Notes: generated from the letters alone by a model not told the origin. A stretch of DNA of 64,000 bases from Myxococcaceae bacterium (GCA_016793095.1 JAEUJQ010000076.1:112272-176271), one strand, 5' to 3'; shown: positions 24,331 through 32,634, counted from the stretch's first letter. A program made the numbers and translations.

Positions 24331-24597
24331 ATGGCCACCATGACGCTGCGGCTCGAGATCGACCCGGTGACGAAGAAGAAGAACGTGTGGGTGAAGCTCG
24401 ACAGCGACTCCGACGCGCTGCCGATGGAGCACGAGGAGCAGCACAAGCGGCTCGTCGAGGCGCTCATCGCCGGCGGCACCGTGAAGCCCGAAGAGCTGGG
24501 CACCATCTCGATCTCGCGCGAAGGGCAAGGCGCCGCCGTCACCGAGAAGCCCAACGAGAACCCGGGCCAGCGCGAGGGCGTGACGAACAAGGGCTGA
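24331..24597 (+). CDS. Small protein of the FtsH-like operon (88 aa)
   Basis: It starts 5 nt after the protease stop. The sequence is short and acidic-basic: MATMTLRLEIDPVTKKKNVW, then VKLDSDSDALPMEHEEQHKR and GGTVKPEELGTISISREG, ending in a disordered tail rich in Asn/Glu/Gly. The beta-turn-helix opening with EIDPVTKKKNVWVKLDSD looks like a compact domain. Small uncharacterised proteins like this are recurrent partners of soluble FtsH-like proteases in predicted ternary systems (family knowledge, from memory). Probably an accessory or adaptor; not otherwise recognised. Confidence 0.7.
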   Translation: MATMTLRLEIDPVTKKKNVWVKLDSDSDALPMEHEEQHKRLVEALIAGGTVKPEELGTISISREGQGAAVTEKPNENPGQREGVTNKG

Positions 24598-24600
24598 CCG

Positions 24601-24858
24601 ATGGCCACGCTCGAGTACGACCTCGCTGCCTTCAAGCGCGACCTCACGAACCTGTTCCGCCTGCCGACGGGCGACCGGCTCTCGCTGAACCAGTTCTACG
24701 TCGAGGCGCAGACCGTGATGCGGCGCGCGAAGGACGCGGGCCTCGACGTGCCGCCCGTGGTGACCGAGTGGCTCGCCGGGGCTGATCAGCGCGCGAAGGA
24801 CCCGCTGCTCTCGGCGACGCAGAACGCCGAGCTGGTGAAGTGGCTACAGGCCTCGTGA
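24601..24858 (+). CDS. Small helical protein of the FtsH-like operon (85 aa)
   Basis: Begins 3 nt after the previous stop and is the last gene of the operon 21635-24858. All-helical by appearance: MATLEYDLAAFKRDLTNLFR, LSLNQFYVEAQTVMRRAKDA, VPPVVTEWLAGADQRAKDP and NAELVKWLQAS. No signal, metal site or membrane segment. It is convergent with the VapC gene, 13 nt away. The context suggests a protein-protein adaptor for the FtsH-like protease; the family is not recognised with certainty. Confidence 0.68.
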   Translation: MATLEYDLAAFKRDLTNLFRLPTGDRLSLNQFYVEAQTVMRRAKDAGLDVPPVVTEWLAGADQRAKDPLLSATQNAELVKWLQAS

Positions 24859-24871
24859 GCGGAGTCGCCGT

Positions 24872-25285
24872 TCACTCGAGCAGGTTGGTGAACGGCTTCC
24901 GCGATTTCCAGCGGTAGGTGCGGAAGTCACGGCGGTCTGTCGAGAGGATCCGCCCGTGTCCAAGCTCCTCGGCGAGGAGGACGAGCGAGGCGTCGGCCAG
25001 GTCCATCGGGAGCTCGGCGTACTGGGTCATCAGCCGCTCGAGGCGGGGCCAGTGGGTCGGGTCAAGTCCGAAGACCGAGAACGCTCCAGCCCGTGCGCTC
25101 GCGACGAAGGCCATCAGCGCGGCGTGACCGAGCCGCGTGACGAGGAGGTGGCTGGTCTCCGTGACGACCGGCCAGGTGGTGATGAGCGGCTCGCGGAGCC
25201 TGGACGCGGTCGTGCGCGCGCGTTGGTGATCGCGATCGCGGCCGTTCGCGATGGTGAGGAAGAAGCCGGTGTCGGCGATAATCAC
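24872..25285 (-). CDS. vapC: VapC-type PIN-domain ribonuclease toxin (137 aa)
   Basis: A PIN-domain nuclease toxin of a type II toxin-antitoxin pair; such toxins cut RNA, often tRNA or rRNA. The acidic metal-binding residues are all visible from the chosen start: Asp5 (MIIADTGFF), Glu43 (PVVTETSHL), Asp98 (LADASLVLLAEE) and Asp117 (LSTDRRDF). The GTG at 25285 is chosen because it overlaps the antitoxin stop as GTGA (25282-25285), giving translational coupling; longer versions would run through the antitoxin gene. Length 137 aa is normal for the family. Convergent with the FtsH-like operon. Chromosomal toxin-antitoxin genes of this type are often mobile, but no borders are seen. Confidence 0.9.
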   Translation of the reverse strand: MIIADTGFFLTIANGRDRDHQRARTTASRLREPLITTWPVVTETSHLLVTRLGHAALMAFVASARAGAFSVFGLDPTHWPRLERLMTQYAELPMDLADASLVLLAEELGHGRILSTDRRDFRTYRWKSRKPFTNLLE

Positions 25286-25533
25286 GTCTTCTTCCGCAGC
25301 GAGTCCTTCAGGTACTTCTTCGAGTTGCGCGCGAGATCGGCCGGGCCCTTCGCGACGCCGACGAAGCCGCACTCCTCGAAGGTGCTGATCGCCGTCTTCG
25401 TCCGCGTGTTCGCGACCCAGGCATCGAGCGCCTCCTCGATGATGGCCGTGAGGGTCTGCCCGGTCTTCCGCCGGAGCGCTTCGAGTTCTGCGGCGAGCTC
25501 GTCGTCGAGCCGTGCGTTGATTCGAACGGTCAT
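25282..25533 (-). CDS. vapB: VapB-type ribbon-helix-helix antitoxin (83 aa)
   Basis: The N-terminal 45 residues, MTVRINARLDDELAAELEAL then KTGQTLTAIIEEALDAWV, form a ribbon-helix-helix DNA-binding domain with the expected beta strand (TVRINARLD) and two helices. The C-terminal tail (AISTFEECGFVGVAKGP and KKYLKDSLRKK) would wrap and block the toxin. The ATG at 25533 directly abuts a perfect operator-like inverted repeat. Its stop overlaps the toxin start by 4 nt. Standard autoregulated antitoxin-first arrangement; the partner is the PIN toxin encoded just downstream. Confidence 0.87.
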   Translation of the reverse strand: MTVRINARLDDELAAELEALRRKTGQTLTAIIEEALDAWVANTRTKTAISTFEECGFVGVAKGPADLARNSKKYLKDSLRKKT

Positions 25534-25552
25534 GTCATACGGACTGTATGAC
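25534..25552. promoter_or_regulatory. Operator-like inverted repeat of the VapBC operon
   Basis: GTCATAC-GGACT-GTATGAC: perfect 7-bp arms around a 5-bp spacer, immediately upstream of the antitoxin start codon on the minus strand. A ribbon-helix-helix antitoxin typically represses its own promoter by binding such a site. GTATGAC or GTCATAC may also overlap a -10 element. The remaining gap to the SPFH gene at 25777 holds a plausible plus-strand leader but no other clear site. Confidence 0.75.
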
Positions 25553-25776
25553 GGCGCCGGCCGTGGGCGCAAAGGGGCCGCCTGTCAGGACGCCGCTCGC
25601 ACCGCGTCCGAGTGCGCGGGGCGCTTCGAACGCTGACACCATGAAAGCGGTCGACTCCCTCCAGGGGACTGGCGCTGCCATCGTCGCTTGGTCGACCAAC
25701 CCGTCCTTTCACGTCGGGTGTTCATCGCGTTCCGCCCCTCTTTTCCCGCCGGGGAGCCGGCGACAGGAGTCATGTC

Positions 25777-26544
25777 ATGAAGCTGACCATCACCATCAAG
25801 CAGGGCTTCACCGGTCTGCTGTTCGAGAACGGCGTGCTGACCCGCGAGCTGGCGCCCGGCCGGCACACCGTGGGCGCCCTCTTCGGCCCCGCGCCCACCG
25901 TCGAGCTGGTCGATCTGCGTGAGCGCTCCTCGACCATCAAGAACCAGGAGATCCTCACCGGTGACAAGGTCTCGGTGCGGCTGTCGCTGCTCGTCGCCTT
26001 CCGCGTCACCGACCCGAAGGCCGCGGTGCTGAACGTCACCAACTACGAGGACCGGCTCTACGAGGACGTGCAGTTGTCGGCCCGGCGCTTCCTCGCGACG
26101 CGCTCGCTCGACCAGATCCTCAAGGACCGCAACGAGCTGTCCGAGGCGATCCAGGCCGACATCTCGGGCCCGGCGAAGCAGTTCGGCGTCACCGTGCTGC
26201 GCGCCGACGTGAAGGACATCATCTTCCCCGGCCAGCTGCGGGAGCTGATGAACCGCGTCATCGAGACCGAGCGGCAGGCCGAGGCGAACCTCATCGCGGC
26301 GAAGTCGCGCGCGCAGATCGCCGCGCTCGACGCCGAGTCCCGCGCGCAGGTCGCCACCCTCGAGGCGAAGACCGCCCTCGAGAACCAGGAGAAGCGCCTC
26401 GCGCTCGACCAGGCCTTCGCCGAGCTCGTCGCGAAGAACCCTGCCCTCGTCCGCGTGAAGGAGCTCGAGGCCTTCAAGGACATGGGCAAGGCAGCCCAGA
26501 CCCACTTCTACGTGGGCGTCGACCGCCCCAAGCGGGATGCGTAA
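25777..26544 (+). CDS. SPFH/Band 7-domain protein, slipin-like, soluble (255 aa)
   Basis: A stomatin/prohibitin/flotillin/HflK-C-family scaffold protein. The N-terminus MKLTITIKQGFTGLLFENGV opens directly with the beta strands of the SPFH domain (VLTRELAPGRHTVGALFGP, VRLSLLVAFRVTDPKAAVLN) and has no transmembrane helix, unlike HflK, HflC or stomatin. Residues about 165-235 form the coiled coil (TERQAEANLIAAKSRAQIAA, DAESRAQVATLEAKTALENQ), which normally drives ring assembly. The ATG is preceded by GACAGGAGTCATGTC, with AGGAG about 7 nt before. In E. coli HflK/C control FtsH; its place 0.9 kb after an FtsH-like operon is suggestive, though a toxin-antitoxin pair lies between. A strong terminator follows. 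Confidence 0.88.
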   Translation: MKLTITIKQGFTGLLFENGVLTRELAPGRHTVGALFGPAPTVELVDLRERSSTIKNQEILTGDKVSVRLSLLVAFRVTDPKAAVLNVTNYEDRLYEDVQLSARRFLATRSLDQILKDRNELSEAIQADISGPAKQFGVTVLRADVKDIIFPGQLRELMNRVIETERQAEANLIAAKSRAQIAALDAESRAQVATLEAKTALENQEKRLALDQAFAELVAKNPALVRVKELEAFKDMGKAAQTHFYVGVDRPKRDA

Positions 26545-26581
26545 GTCACGCCCCGACGACCCACGAAGAGCAGGTCGAGAT

Positions 26582-26622
26582 ACCCGCGAGCGCCGGCCGG
26601 ACCCGGCGCCTCGCGGGTGTTT
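26582..26622 (+). terminator. Intrinsic terminator after the SPFH gene
   Basis: ACCCGCGAG-CGCCGG pairs with CCGGCG-CCTCGCGGGT (one bulged base) around a short loop, giving a 15-bp GC-rich stem followed by GTTTCATT. It lies between the SPFH stop and the convergent acyltransferase stop, and may serve both strands. Confidence 0.8.
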
Positions 26623-26637
26623 CATTGTCCGCGCTGC

Positions 26638-27510
26638 TCAGCGTCGGAGGGCTCCTGCCGCGAGCTCGTCGAGCTGTCGTTGGATCGCCTCGCGCACCCG
26701 CTCGTCGAAGGCGCTGACGTCGTCGTCGCCGTATGGGAGCGGCGCGGGACGAACGGGCGCGCCCACGAGGTAGCGGAGCCGGGCGGGCAGGGGGAAATGC
26801 GGGAGCGGACCGATCGCCAGTCCCCACGGGAGCGACAGGTGGACGGGCCAGATCTCCGCCCGCGCGAAGCGGTGAAGGCCGGCCCACCTCGCCAGCCGTT
26901 CCCCCGAGCTGAGGACGAGCAAGGTCTCGTGGGCGCCAGCATGCGCGACAGGCACGACCGGGACCTGCAGCTCGTGCGCGACGCGCGCGTAGCCCGTGCG
27001 CCCGGCGAAGTTCACCCGGTAGCGGTCGCGGTACGGCCGCCACGCGTCGCGGTCACCGCCCGGCAACACGAGGAGGTCGCGCTTCAGATCACCCAGCACC
27101 TCGGTGGCGACCTCCGGCGTCGCCCGCAGGACGCCGCACGACGAGAAGAAGCGCGCGCTCGCCCTGGTCGAGAAGAGCAGCTCGTGCCCGAGGATGTGGA
27201 GGGGCCGGTTTGTGCCGAAGTGGCGATACCAGGCGATGGCGAAGCCCCACACGTCGGGGATGAGCGTGCCTCCTGAGTGGTTCGACACGAGCATCGCCGG
27301 CGACGCGGGCACGTGCTCGAAGCCGCGCACCGTCGCTTCGAGCCAGCCGCCGGGCCCGAACGCGCGCCCGATGGTCTCCACCACCCGCGCCACCGCGTCC
27401 TGGCGGAAGGCTGCGGGTTCGTCACCGAGATCGCCGCCCAGCACGTCGCGAAGCGCCTTGAAGAGCTGGCTCCGAGGTCGCCGCGAGGGCGTGCGGAGCG
27501 GCGCTCTCAT
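26638..27510 (-). CDS. Lysophospholipid acyltransferase-family protein (290 aa)
   Basis: Likely transfers an acyl chain to a glycerophospholipid or similar acceptor at the inner membrane. The acyltransferase block I is AMLVSNHSGGTLIPDVWGF, the NHSGG...D form of the HX4D motif seen in the DGAT/LPLAT subgroup. Later motifs are VLPGGDRDAWRPYRDR (block III-like with a conserved glycine pair) and LQVPVVPVAHAGAHET (block IV-like). No long membrane helix is seen, so association with the membrane may be peripheral. Divergent from the alpha/beta hydrolase gene, with 112 nt between the starts. The product lipid is unknown. Confidence 0.85.
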   Translation of the reverse strand: MRAPLRTPSRRPRSQLFKALRDVLGGDLGDEPAAFRQDAVARVVETIGRAFGPGGWLEATVRGFEHVPASPAMLVSNHSGGTLIPDVWGFAIAWYRHFGTNRPLHILGHELLFSTRASARFFSSCGVLRATPEVATEVLGDLKRDLLVLPGGDRDAWRPYRDRYRVNFAGRTGYARVAHELQVPVVPVAHAGAHETLLVLSSGERLARWAGLHRFARAEIWPVHLSLPWGLAIGPLPHFPLPARLRYLVGAPVRPAPLPYGDDDVSAFDERVREAIQRQLDELAAGALRR

Positions 27511-27622
27511 CGCCCCTCCCCTCTCGCGTCGCGGATGGTCATGCGCGTGCCCTCAGGCGAACGCTACTCCCGATCGGTGGCGCGGTTGCCCGCCGCCGCC
27601 CCTCGACTTGCAGGAGGTGAGG

Positions 27623-28486
27623 GTGTCTCATCGCGGCGTGCCAGGGTTCGCAGAGCACTTCGCGCGGTCGTCCCTCACCCGCTTGCGTGGCTACTCGACG
27701 CGCTACGTGAAGACCTCGCAGGGGCGCGTGCACGTGCTCGAGGCGCGGGCGCGAGGGCCGCTGCCGCCGCTGGTGCTGCTTCACGGGCTCTCGTCGGCGG
27801 GCGTGCATTTTCTGCCGATGTTGGGCCTGCTCGAGCGCGCGTTCTCTCGCGTGGTGTTGCCTGATTTGCCGGGCCATGGCTTCTCCGACACGCCCTCGAC
27901 CCTCGATGCGACGTCGTTGCGCGAGGGGCTCTTCGAGGCGCTCGATGACGTGACCCGGGGTGGCCCGGTGCTGTTGTTCGGTAATTCGCTCGGCGGGTAC
28001 GCGGCCATTCGCTACGCGCTCGAGCGACCCGAGCGGGTGAAGGCGCTCCTGCTCGCGTCGCCAGGCGGCGGTGAGATGACCGACGACGAGCTCCTTGCGC
28101 TCCGGACCACCTTCCGGCTCGAGAGCCACGGCGACGCGCTCGCCTTCATCGACCGGCTGCTCGCGAGCCGCAGCCGCATCCGCCACCTGTACGCGTGGGG
28201 CCTGCGCCGGCAGCTCCGTCGCCCGGAGGTCGAGGCGATTCTCGCGGCGGCGACCCGGGAGCAACTGCTCAAGCCCGAGGAGCTCGCGGCTCTGTCCCAC
28301 CCCATCCTCTTCGTGTGGGGCAAGGCCGAGCGCCTGCTCCCTGCGCGGCACCTCGACTTCTTCCGGTCGCATCTGCCGCCGCACGCTCATGTCGTGGAGC
28401 CCACCGGCTGGGGTCACAGCCCCTTCCTCGATGACGGGGCGGGCCTCGCGCGCCAGCTCATCGACTTCGTGCGAAGGCACGCGTGA
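27623..28486 (+). CDS. Alpha/beta hydrolase (287 aa)
   Basis: A serine hydrolase of the alpha/beta fold; substrate unknown. The GTG at 27623 is chosen because AGGAGG at 27612-27617 sits 5 nt upstream. The oxyanion region is LVLLHGLSSAGVHF, the nucleophile elbow is GNSLGGY (Ser in G-N-S-L-G), the acid lies near ILFVWGKAERLLP and the catalytic His is in GWGHSPFLDDG. It carries a 35-residue N-terminal extension before the first core strand (VKTSQGRVHVLEAR). It is followed by an oxidoreductase gene 54 nt downstream on the same strand. Confidence 0.88.
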   Translation: MSHRGVPGFAEHFARSSLTRLRGYSTRYVKTSQGRVHVLEARARGPLPPLVLLHGLSSAGVHFLPMLGLLERAFSRVVLPDLPGHGFSDTPSTLDATSLREGLFEALDDVTRGGPVLLFGNSLGGYAAIRYALERPERVKALLLASPGGGEMTDDELLALRTTFRLESHGDALAFIDRLLASRSRIRHLYAWGLRRQLRRPEVEAILAAATREQLLKPEELAALSHPILFVWGKAERLLPARHLDFFRSHLPPHAHVVEPTGWGHSPFLDDGAGLARQLIDFVRRHA

Positions 28487-28540
28487 GCGGCCGGCGCTTC
28501 GGCGTGGCGTGCCTTCGACGAAGGTGCTGAAGCCGGCGGC

Positions 28541-29491
28541 ATGCGCGCCATCGTCTTCCATGGGTACGGACAGCAGCCCCGCCTCGTCGAGCGGCCGGCG
28601 CCCACGCCCGCACGAGGGCAGGTGCTCGTGCGCGTGCGCGCCACCAGCGTCAACCCCATCGACTGGAAGCAGGTGAAGGGCGTGTACCGGCCGCTCCTCA
28701 CCGCGCGCTTCCCGTTCGTGTCCGGCTACGACCTGGCGGGTGAGGTCGAGGCGCTCGGGCCGGGTGTCACGGGCTTCACGAAGGGCCAGCGCGTGCACAC
28801 CCGGCTGTCGGGGCAGGGCGGCGGCGCGAACGCCGAGCTCGTCTGCGCTGGCGTCGACGTGCTCACGCCGATGCCCGATGGCATGGACTTCGAGCAGGCG
28901 GCCGGGCTGCCGCTCGCGGGCATGACGGCGCTGCAGGGGTTGCGTGACGACTGCGGGCTCCCGATGCAGGGCGCGCGAGAGCGGGTGCTCGTCATCGGCG
29001 CATCTGGCGGCGTCGGGCACCTGGCGGTGCAGGTGGCGAAGGCGGCCGCGGCGCACGTCACCGGCGTCTGCAGCGCGCGGAACGTCGGGCTCGTGCGCGG
29101 CCTCGGCGCCGATGCCGTCATCGACTACACGAGGCCGGACGCGTGGCAGGGCGTCGAGCCGTTCGACGTGGTGCTCGACTGCGTCGGCGGCTCCCACGCG
29201 GGCGCGCTGAAGCGCCTGACCCGAGACGGGCGCTTCGCCTCGTGCGTGCCCGGGCCCGCGGTGATCGCGCGACGCGTCGTGAACGTACTCTCGAAGCAGC
29301 AGGTCGCCGCGGTGATGCTGAAGGCGAACGCGACCGACCTCGGCGTGCTCGACGCGCTGTTCGCGCAGAAGAAGCTCACCGTCGTCATCGACAGCCGGTT
29401 CTCGCCCGAGCAGCTGGGCGAGGCGTTCGCGCGCAGCGAGTCGGGCCGGGCGGCGGGGAAGATCGTCATCACGTGGGGAGGTGGCGCGTGA
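28541..29491 (+). CDS. Zinc-independent MDR oxidoreductase, quinone reductase-like (316 aa)
   Basis: Medium-chain dehydrogenase/reductase using NADPH. N-terminal GroES-like domain: MRAIVFHGYGQQPRLVERPA, VNPIDWKQVKGVY (the NPID signature of quinone oxidoreductases) and PFVSGYDLAGEVEALGPGV. The Rossmann motif is LVIGASGGVGHLAVQVAKAA; then ADAVIDYTRPD and FDVVLDCVGG. The catalytic and structural zinc cysteines of alcohol dehydrogenases are absent. The stop overlaps the start of the next gene (GTGA, 29488-29491), so it forms a coupled pair with a short-chain dehydrogenase. Substrate unknown. Confidence 0.9.
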   Translation: MRAIVFHGYGQQPRLVERPAPTPARGQVLVRVRATSVNPIDWKQVKGVYRPLLTARFPFVSGYDLAGEVEALGPGVTGFTKGQRVHTRLSGQGGGANAELVCAGVDVLTPMPDGMDFEQAAGLPLAGMTALQGLRDDCGLPMQGARERVLVIGASGGVGHLAVQVAKAAAAHVTGVCSARNVGLVRGLGADAVIDYTRPDAWQGVEPFDVVLDCVGGSHAGALKRLTRDGRFASCVPGPAVIARRVVNVLSKQQVAAVMLKANATDLGVLDALFAQKKLTVVIDSRFSPEQLGEAFARSESGRAAGKIVITWGGGA

Positions 29492-30366
29492 CGGCGAACG
29501 GCGAAGGCGCGCGGGTGGCCGTGGTGACCGGCGCTACGAGCGGCATCGGACTCGAGACGGCGAAGGGGCTCGCCGCGGCGGGCTGGAACCTCGTGCTGGC
29601 GTGCCGCGACCCGCAGCGGGCCGGAGCCGTGCGCGACGAGCTGCTCCCTGCGCGCCCGGGGCTGGTGGTGTCGTGCGTCGCCCTCGACCTCGCGTCCCTC
29701 GGGTCGGTGCGGGCGTGCGCCGAAGGGCTGGCGGGGAAGCTCTCGCGCCTCGACCTGCTGGTGAACAACGCCGGCGTGTTCTGCGACACCCGCCAGCGCA
29801 CGGCAGACGGCTTCGAGGCCACCATCGGCGTCAACTTCCTCGGGACGATGGCCTTCACCCGCCTGCTGCTGCCGACGCTCACCGCGACCGCCGCGCGCAC
29901 GGGGCACGCCCGCATCGTCTTCGTCTCGTCGGCGGCCGCGGCCTTCGGGAAGCTCCGCACCGATGAGCGGTGCTTCACCGACGGGCCGCACGGCTTCCCG
30001 GGCTACGCGGCCTCGAAGCTGGCGCTCGTGCACCTCACGGCGGCGCTCGCGGAGGAGCTGACCGGCACGGGCGTGACGGTGAACGCCGTACACCCCGGCG
30101 ACGCGGCGACGAACATCTGGCGCGGGGACTCGCTGCTGATGCGGCTCGTCGCGCCGGTGATGCGGCGCTGGTTGCGGTCCCCGGCCGAGGCGGCTCGCTC
30201 GGTGCTGCACGCCGCGCTGGCGCCCGAGCTCGCGGACGTCTCGGGGGTGTTCCTCGGCGTGAAGGGCGAGCGCCTCGAGTCCCGCCGCTACGCCGACGCG
30301 GCCGTGCGGACCGCGCTGCTCACACGCGCTGCCGAGGTCATCGACCAGGCGCAGGCGGTCCGATGA
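29488..30366 (+). CDS. Short-chain dehydrogenase/reductase, retinol dehydrogenase-like (292 aa)
   Basis: NAD(P)-dependent SDR. The GTG at 29488 overlaps the previous stop. The cofactor motif is TGATSGIG at 14-21 with ACRD after the second strand, the structural NNAG is present (LLVNNAGVFCDT), the catalytic Ser lies in FVSSAAAA and the active pair is Tyr173-Lys177 in GYAASKLALVHL. VHPGDAATNIW matches the RDH/WW-oxidoreductase-like subgroup. Probably acts with the upstream MDR enzyme. After it comes a 543-nt gap. Confidence 0.9.
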   Translation: MTANGEGARVAVVTGATSGIGLETAKGLAAAGWNLVLACRDPQRAGAVRDELLPARPGLVVSCVALDLASLGSVRACAEGLAGKLSRLDLLVNNAGVFCDTRQRTADGFEATIGVNFLGTMAFTRLLLPTLTATAARTGHARIVFVSSAAAAFGKLRTDERCFTDGPHGFPGYAASKLALVHLTAALAEELTGTGVTVNAVHPGDAATNIWRGDSLLMRLVAPVMRRWLRSPAEAARSVLHAALAPELADVSGVFLGVKGERLESRRYADAAVRTALLTRAAEVIDQAQAVR

Positions 30367-30909
30367 GCGTACGGCGGGCCGCGCGGCAGGCTCGTGTTCG
30401 ACGTCGAGCTGGCGCGAGTCGAAGTGGAGACGCGTGAGACGAAGCCGCGATTGAGGGCGGAGACGACGAGGCGAACGTCCCGCCTGATGGGTGCAGCCGC
30501 GATGGGCGTCAACGGCTGTACGTCGCGCGTCAACGATGGCCGCGAAGAACGCGTCAAGACGCGACGACCCGTGTCACCGTCTTGACGTCGCCGCGCAGTC
30601 GCGGGCCTGGGTGGCTCGTGACTCTGCGCCGACCCGGCCTGACCGTGCGTGCTGCGTTCGAACGCCTCGCGCGGTGACGAGGCGCGGGATGTGCCCACGT
30701 CTCGTGCGGCCTCCGATGACCAGCCTCGCCACGCACCTTCGGGGAGCTCTTCGACTCGCCGTCTCCGCGGCGCCCCGGCCCGAACCCGGCCGCCGCAGTT
30801 GAACTGGGGACTGGCGACACGGCTGCGTCGGCGGAACGTCGCTCTGCCCGACAGTCGGACGGTGTCGCCTCGTGGTTTCCCGCGCCATCCTCGGGGCCTG
30901 CGCTATGCC
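30367..30909. other. 543-nt gap; perfect 10-bp inverted repeat, no gene seen
   Basis: No convincing gene on either strand. It holds CGTCAAGACG (30552-30561) and its exact complement CGTCTTGACG (30578-30587), 16 nt apart, which could be a protein-binding site or a hairpin. GCGTCAACG occurs twice just upstream (near 30507 and 30529). The last 130 nt should include the promoter of the membrane-protein gene; TTGAAC near 30800 is the only box-like sequence noticed. Confidence 0.5.
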
Positions 30910-32634
30910 GTGCCGGTGCGCCGCTGGTCGCCCCTCGTCGTCGCTGTGCTCGTCACGCTGCCAGCGGCCACCACCGGCTTCGTGCTCGACGACTGGGTCC
31001 AGCGTGCCGTGGTGCGGGGGCAGTTCGATCACACGACGAAGCTCGCGCTCTTCAACTTCGGCGCGGGCGATGCCGAGGCCCTGGCGCCCTACATCGAGCG
31101 CGGGCCGTACCCGTGGTTCACCCTGCCCGAGCTCAAGCTGCGCTTCCTGCGCCCCCTCTCATCGGCCCTCATCGTCCTCGACACCGGGGTGTTCGGTGCG
31201 AGCGCCTGGCCGCAGCACCTGCACTCGACGCTCTGGTACGTCGCGCTCACCGCGGTGGTGCTCGCGCTCTACCGGCGCCTCGTCCCTGGTGTCGCCGTGC
31301 TCGCGGGCGTGCTCTTCGCGCTCGACGACGCCCACGTGATGCCAGCCGCCTGGCTCGCCAACCGCAACGCCATCGTGGCCGTCACCTTCGTCTGGGCCGG
31401 GCTGCTCGCGCACCTGGCCTGGCGCGAGCGCGGGTGGGGTCCGGGCGCGTTCGTCTCCGCGGGCTGCTATGTGGTCGGGCTCGCCGCAGGAGAGACGGCC
31501 GTCGCCGCGCTCGCCTATGTCCTGGCCTTCGAGGTGGCTGGGCAGCCCGAGCGTTCGCTCCTGGCAAGGGCGCGCGGCCTCGTTCCCCTCGCCAGCGTCG
31601 TCGGCGCCTACTTCGTCGCCTACAAGCTGCTGCACGCGGGAGCGCGCGGCTCGGCGACGTACATCGACCCGGTCGGTGAGCCGCTCGCGTTCCTGCCCGT
31701 CGCGCCGCTGCGCTTCTTCGCGAACGTCGGCACGCAGGCCTTCGGCTTCCCGGACGTGTGGATCGCCCTGCCCGAGGCGAAGGGCCTCGTCACCGTCGCT
31801 GGCGTCGTCGCGGTGCCGCTCGCGCTCCTCGCCTGGCGACGGTGGGCGCCGGCTGACGAGTCTCAGCGGCGGAGGCTCGGCTGGCTGCTCCTCGGTTCCG
31901 CCGGCGCGATGGTGCCGGGGCTGGCCACCTTCCCGGCCGTCAGGCTGCTCACCGCTGCATCGCTCGGCCTCTGCGCCGTCGTCGCGACGCTGCTGGTCTC
32001 CGCGTGGCGGGACCGGGGTGTTCGCCGCGTGCTCGGGGTGTGCTGGCTCGGCGCGGCCTTCGTCGTGCAACCGCTGTCTCAGTGGCTCGTGCTGCCGCTC
32101 GCGTTCGATGCCATCGGCGAACGAGCGCGGCAAGCCCTCCGCCACCTCTCCCTCAGCGGAGGAGAGCGCGTGGTGGTCCTCTCGAGCACCGACTTCGTCC
32201 CAGCGGTCTACGCGGTGCCCCTCCTGGCCGAGCTTCAGCGGCCGCTCCCGCGGACCTGGCAGGTCTGGTCGATGGCGCCGCTGGCAGTGGAGGTGCGTCG
32301 AACCGGCGAGCGGCAGCTCGAGCTCGAGGTCGTCGGCGGCCGTATGATCGACTCGATGTTCGAGGAGAACTTCCGCGGCGACGGCTTCCCGCTCCGCGTG
32401 GGAGACCGCGTTCAGCTCGAGAAGGCCACCATCACCGTGCTGGCGGTCGAGGGCGGCAAGCCGACGATGCTGCGTGGGGACCTCGAGCTCGCGGCGGCCG
32501 AGTACACGTTCGTCTGGTGGGACGGCGAGACGCTCTCGCGCGTCACCCTGCCCGAGCCGGGTCAGGCTCGTCGGTTCCCGAGCGCGCAGACGATGTTCGA
32601 CCGGCTGCTGCGGGGTCGGCGCGAGCAGCCGTGA
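30910..32634 (+). CDS. Polytopic membrane protein, GT-C glycosyltransferase-like (574 aa)
   Basis: The GTG at 30910 gives VPVRRWSPLVVAVLVTLPAA, a first membrane helix; upstream in-frame sequence is hydrophilic and looks non-coding. About nine or ten hydrophobic helices follow to residue 420. The first periplasmic loop has TGFVLDDWVQRAVVRG, an acidic D-D pair where GT-C mannosyl- and arabinosyltransferases carry the catalytic Asp. MPAAWLANRNAIVAV is a further block typical of such myxobacterial proteins. The last 150 residues form a soluble domain (VVVLSSTDFVPAVYAVP, TFVWWDGETLSRV). Membrane sugar transfer is a family-level guess. Confidence 0.7.
   Translation: MPVRRWSPLVVAVLVTLPAATTGFVLDDWVQRAVVRGQFDHTTKLALFNFGAGDAEALAPYIERGPYPWFTLPELKLRFLRPLSSALIVLDTGVFGASAWPQHLHSTLWYVALTAVVLALYRRLVPGVAVLAGVLFALDDAHVMPAAWLANRNAIVAVTFVWAGLLAHLAWRERGWGPGAFVSAGCYVVGLAAGETAVAALAYVLAFEVAGQPERSLLARARGLVPLASVVGAYFVAYKLLHAGARGSATYIDPVGEPLAFLPVAPLRFFANVGTQAFGFPDVWIALPEAKGLVTVAGVVAVPLALLAWRRWAPADESQRRRLGWLLLGSAGAMVPGLATFPAVRLLTAASLGLCAVVATLLVSAWRDRGVRRVLGVCWLGAAFVVQPLSQWLVLPLAFDAIGERARQALRHLSLSGGERVVVLSSTDFVPAVYAVPLLAELQRPLPRTWQVWSMAPLAVEVRRTGERQLELEVVGGRMIDSMFEENFRGDGFPLRVGDRVQLEKATITVLAVEGGKPTMLRGDLELAAAEYTFVWWDGETLSRVTLPEPGQARRFPSAQTMFDRLLRGRREQP

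Noticed and set aside
30394..30585. 63-codon open frame in the 543-nt gap
   Set aside because: No ribosome-binding site, Arg-rich composition and it covers the inverted repeat; likely chance.
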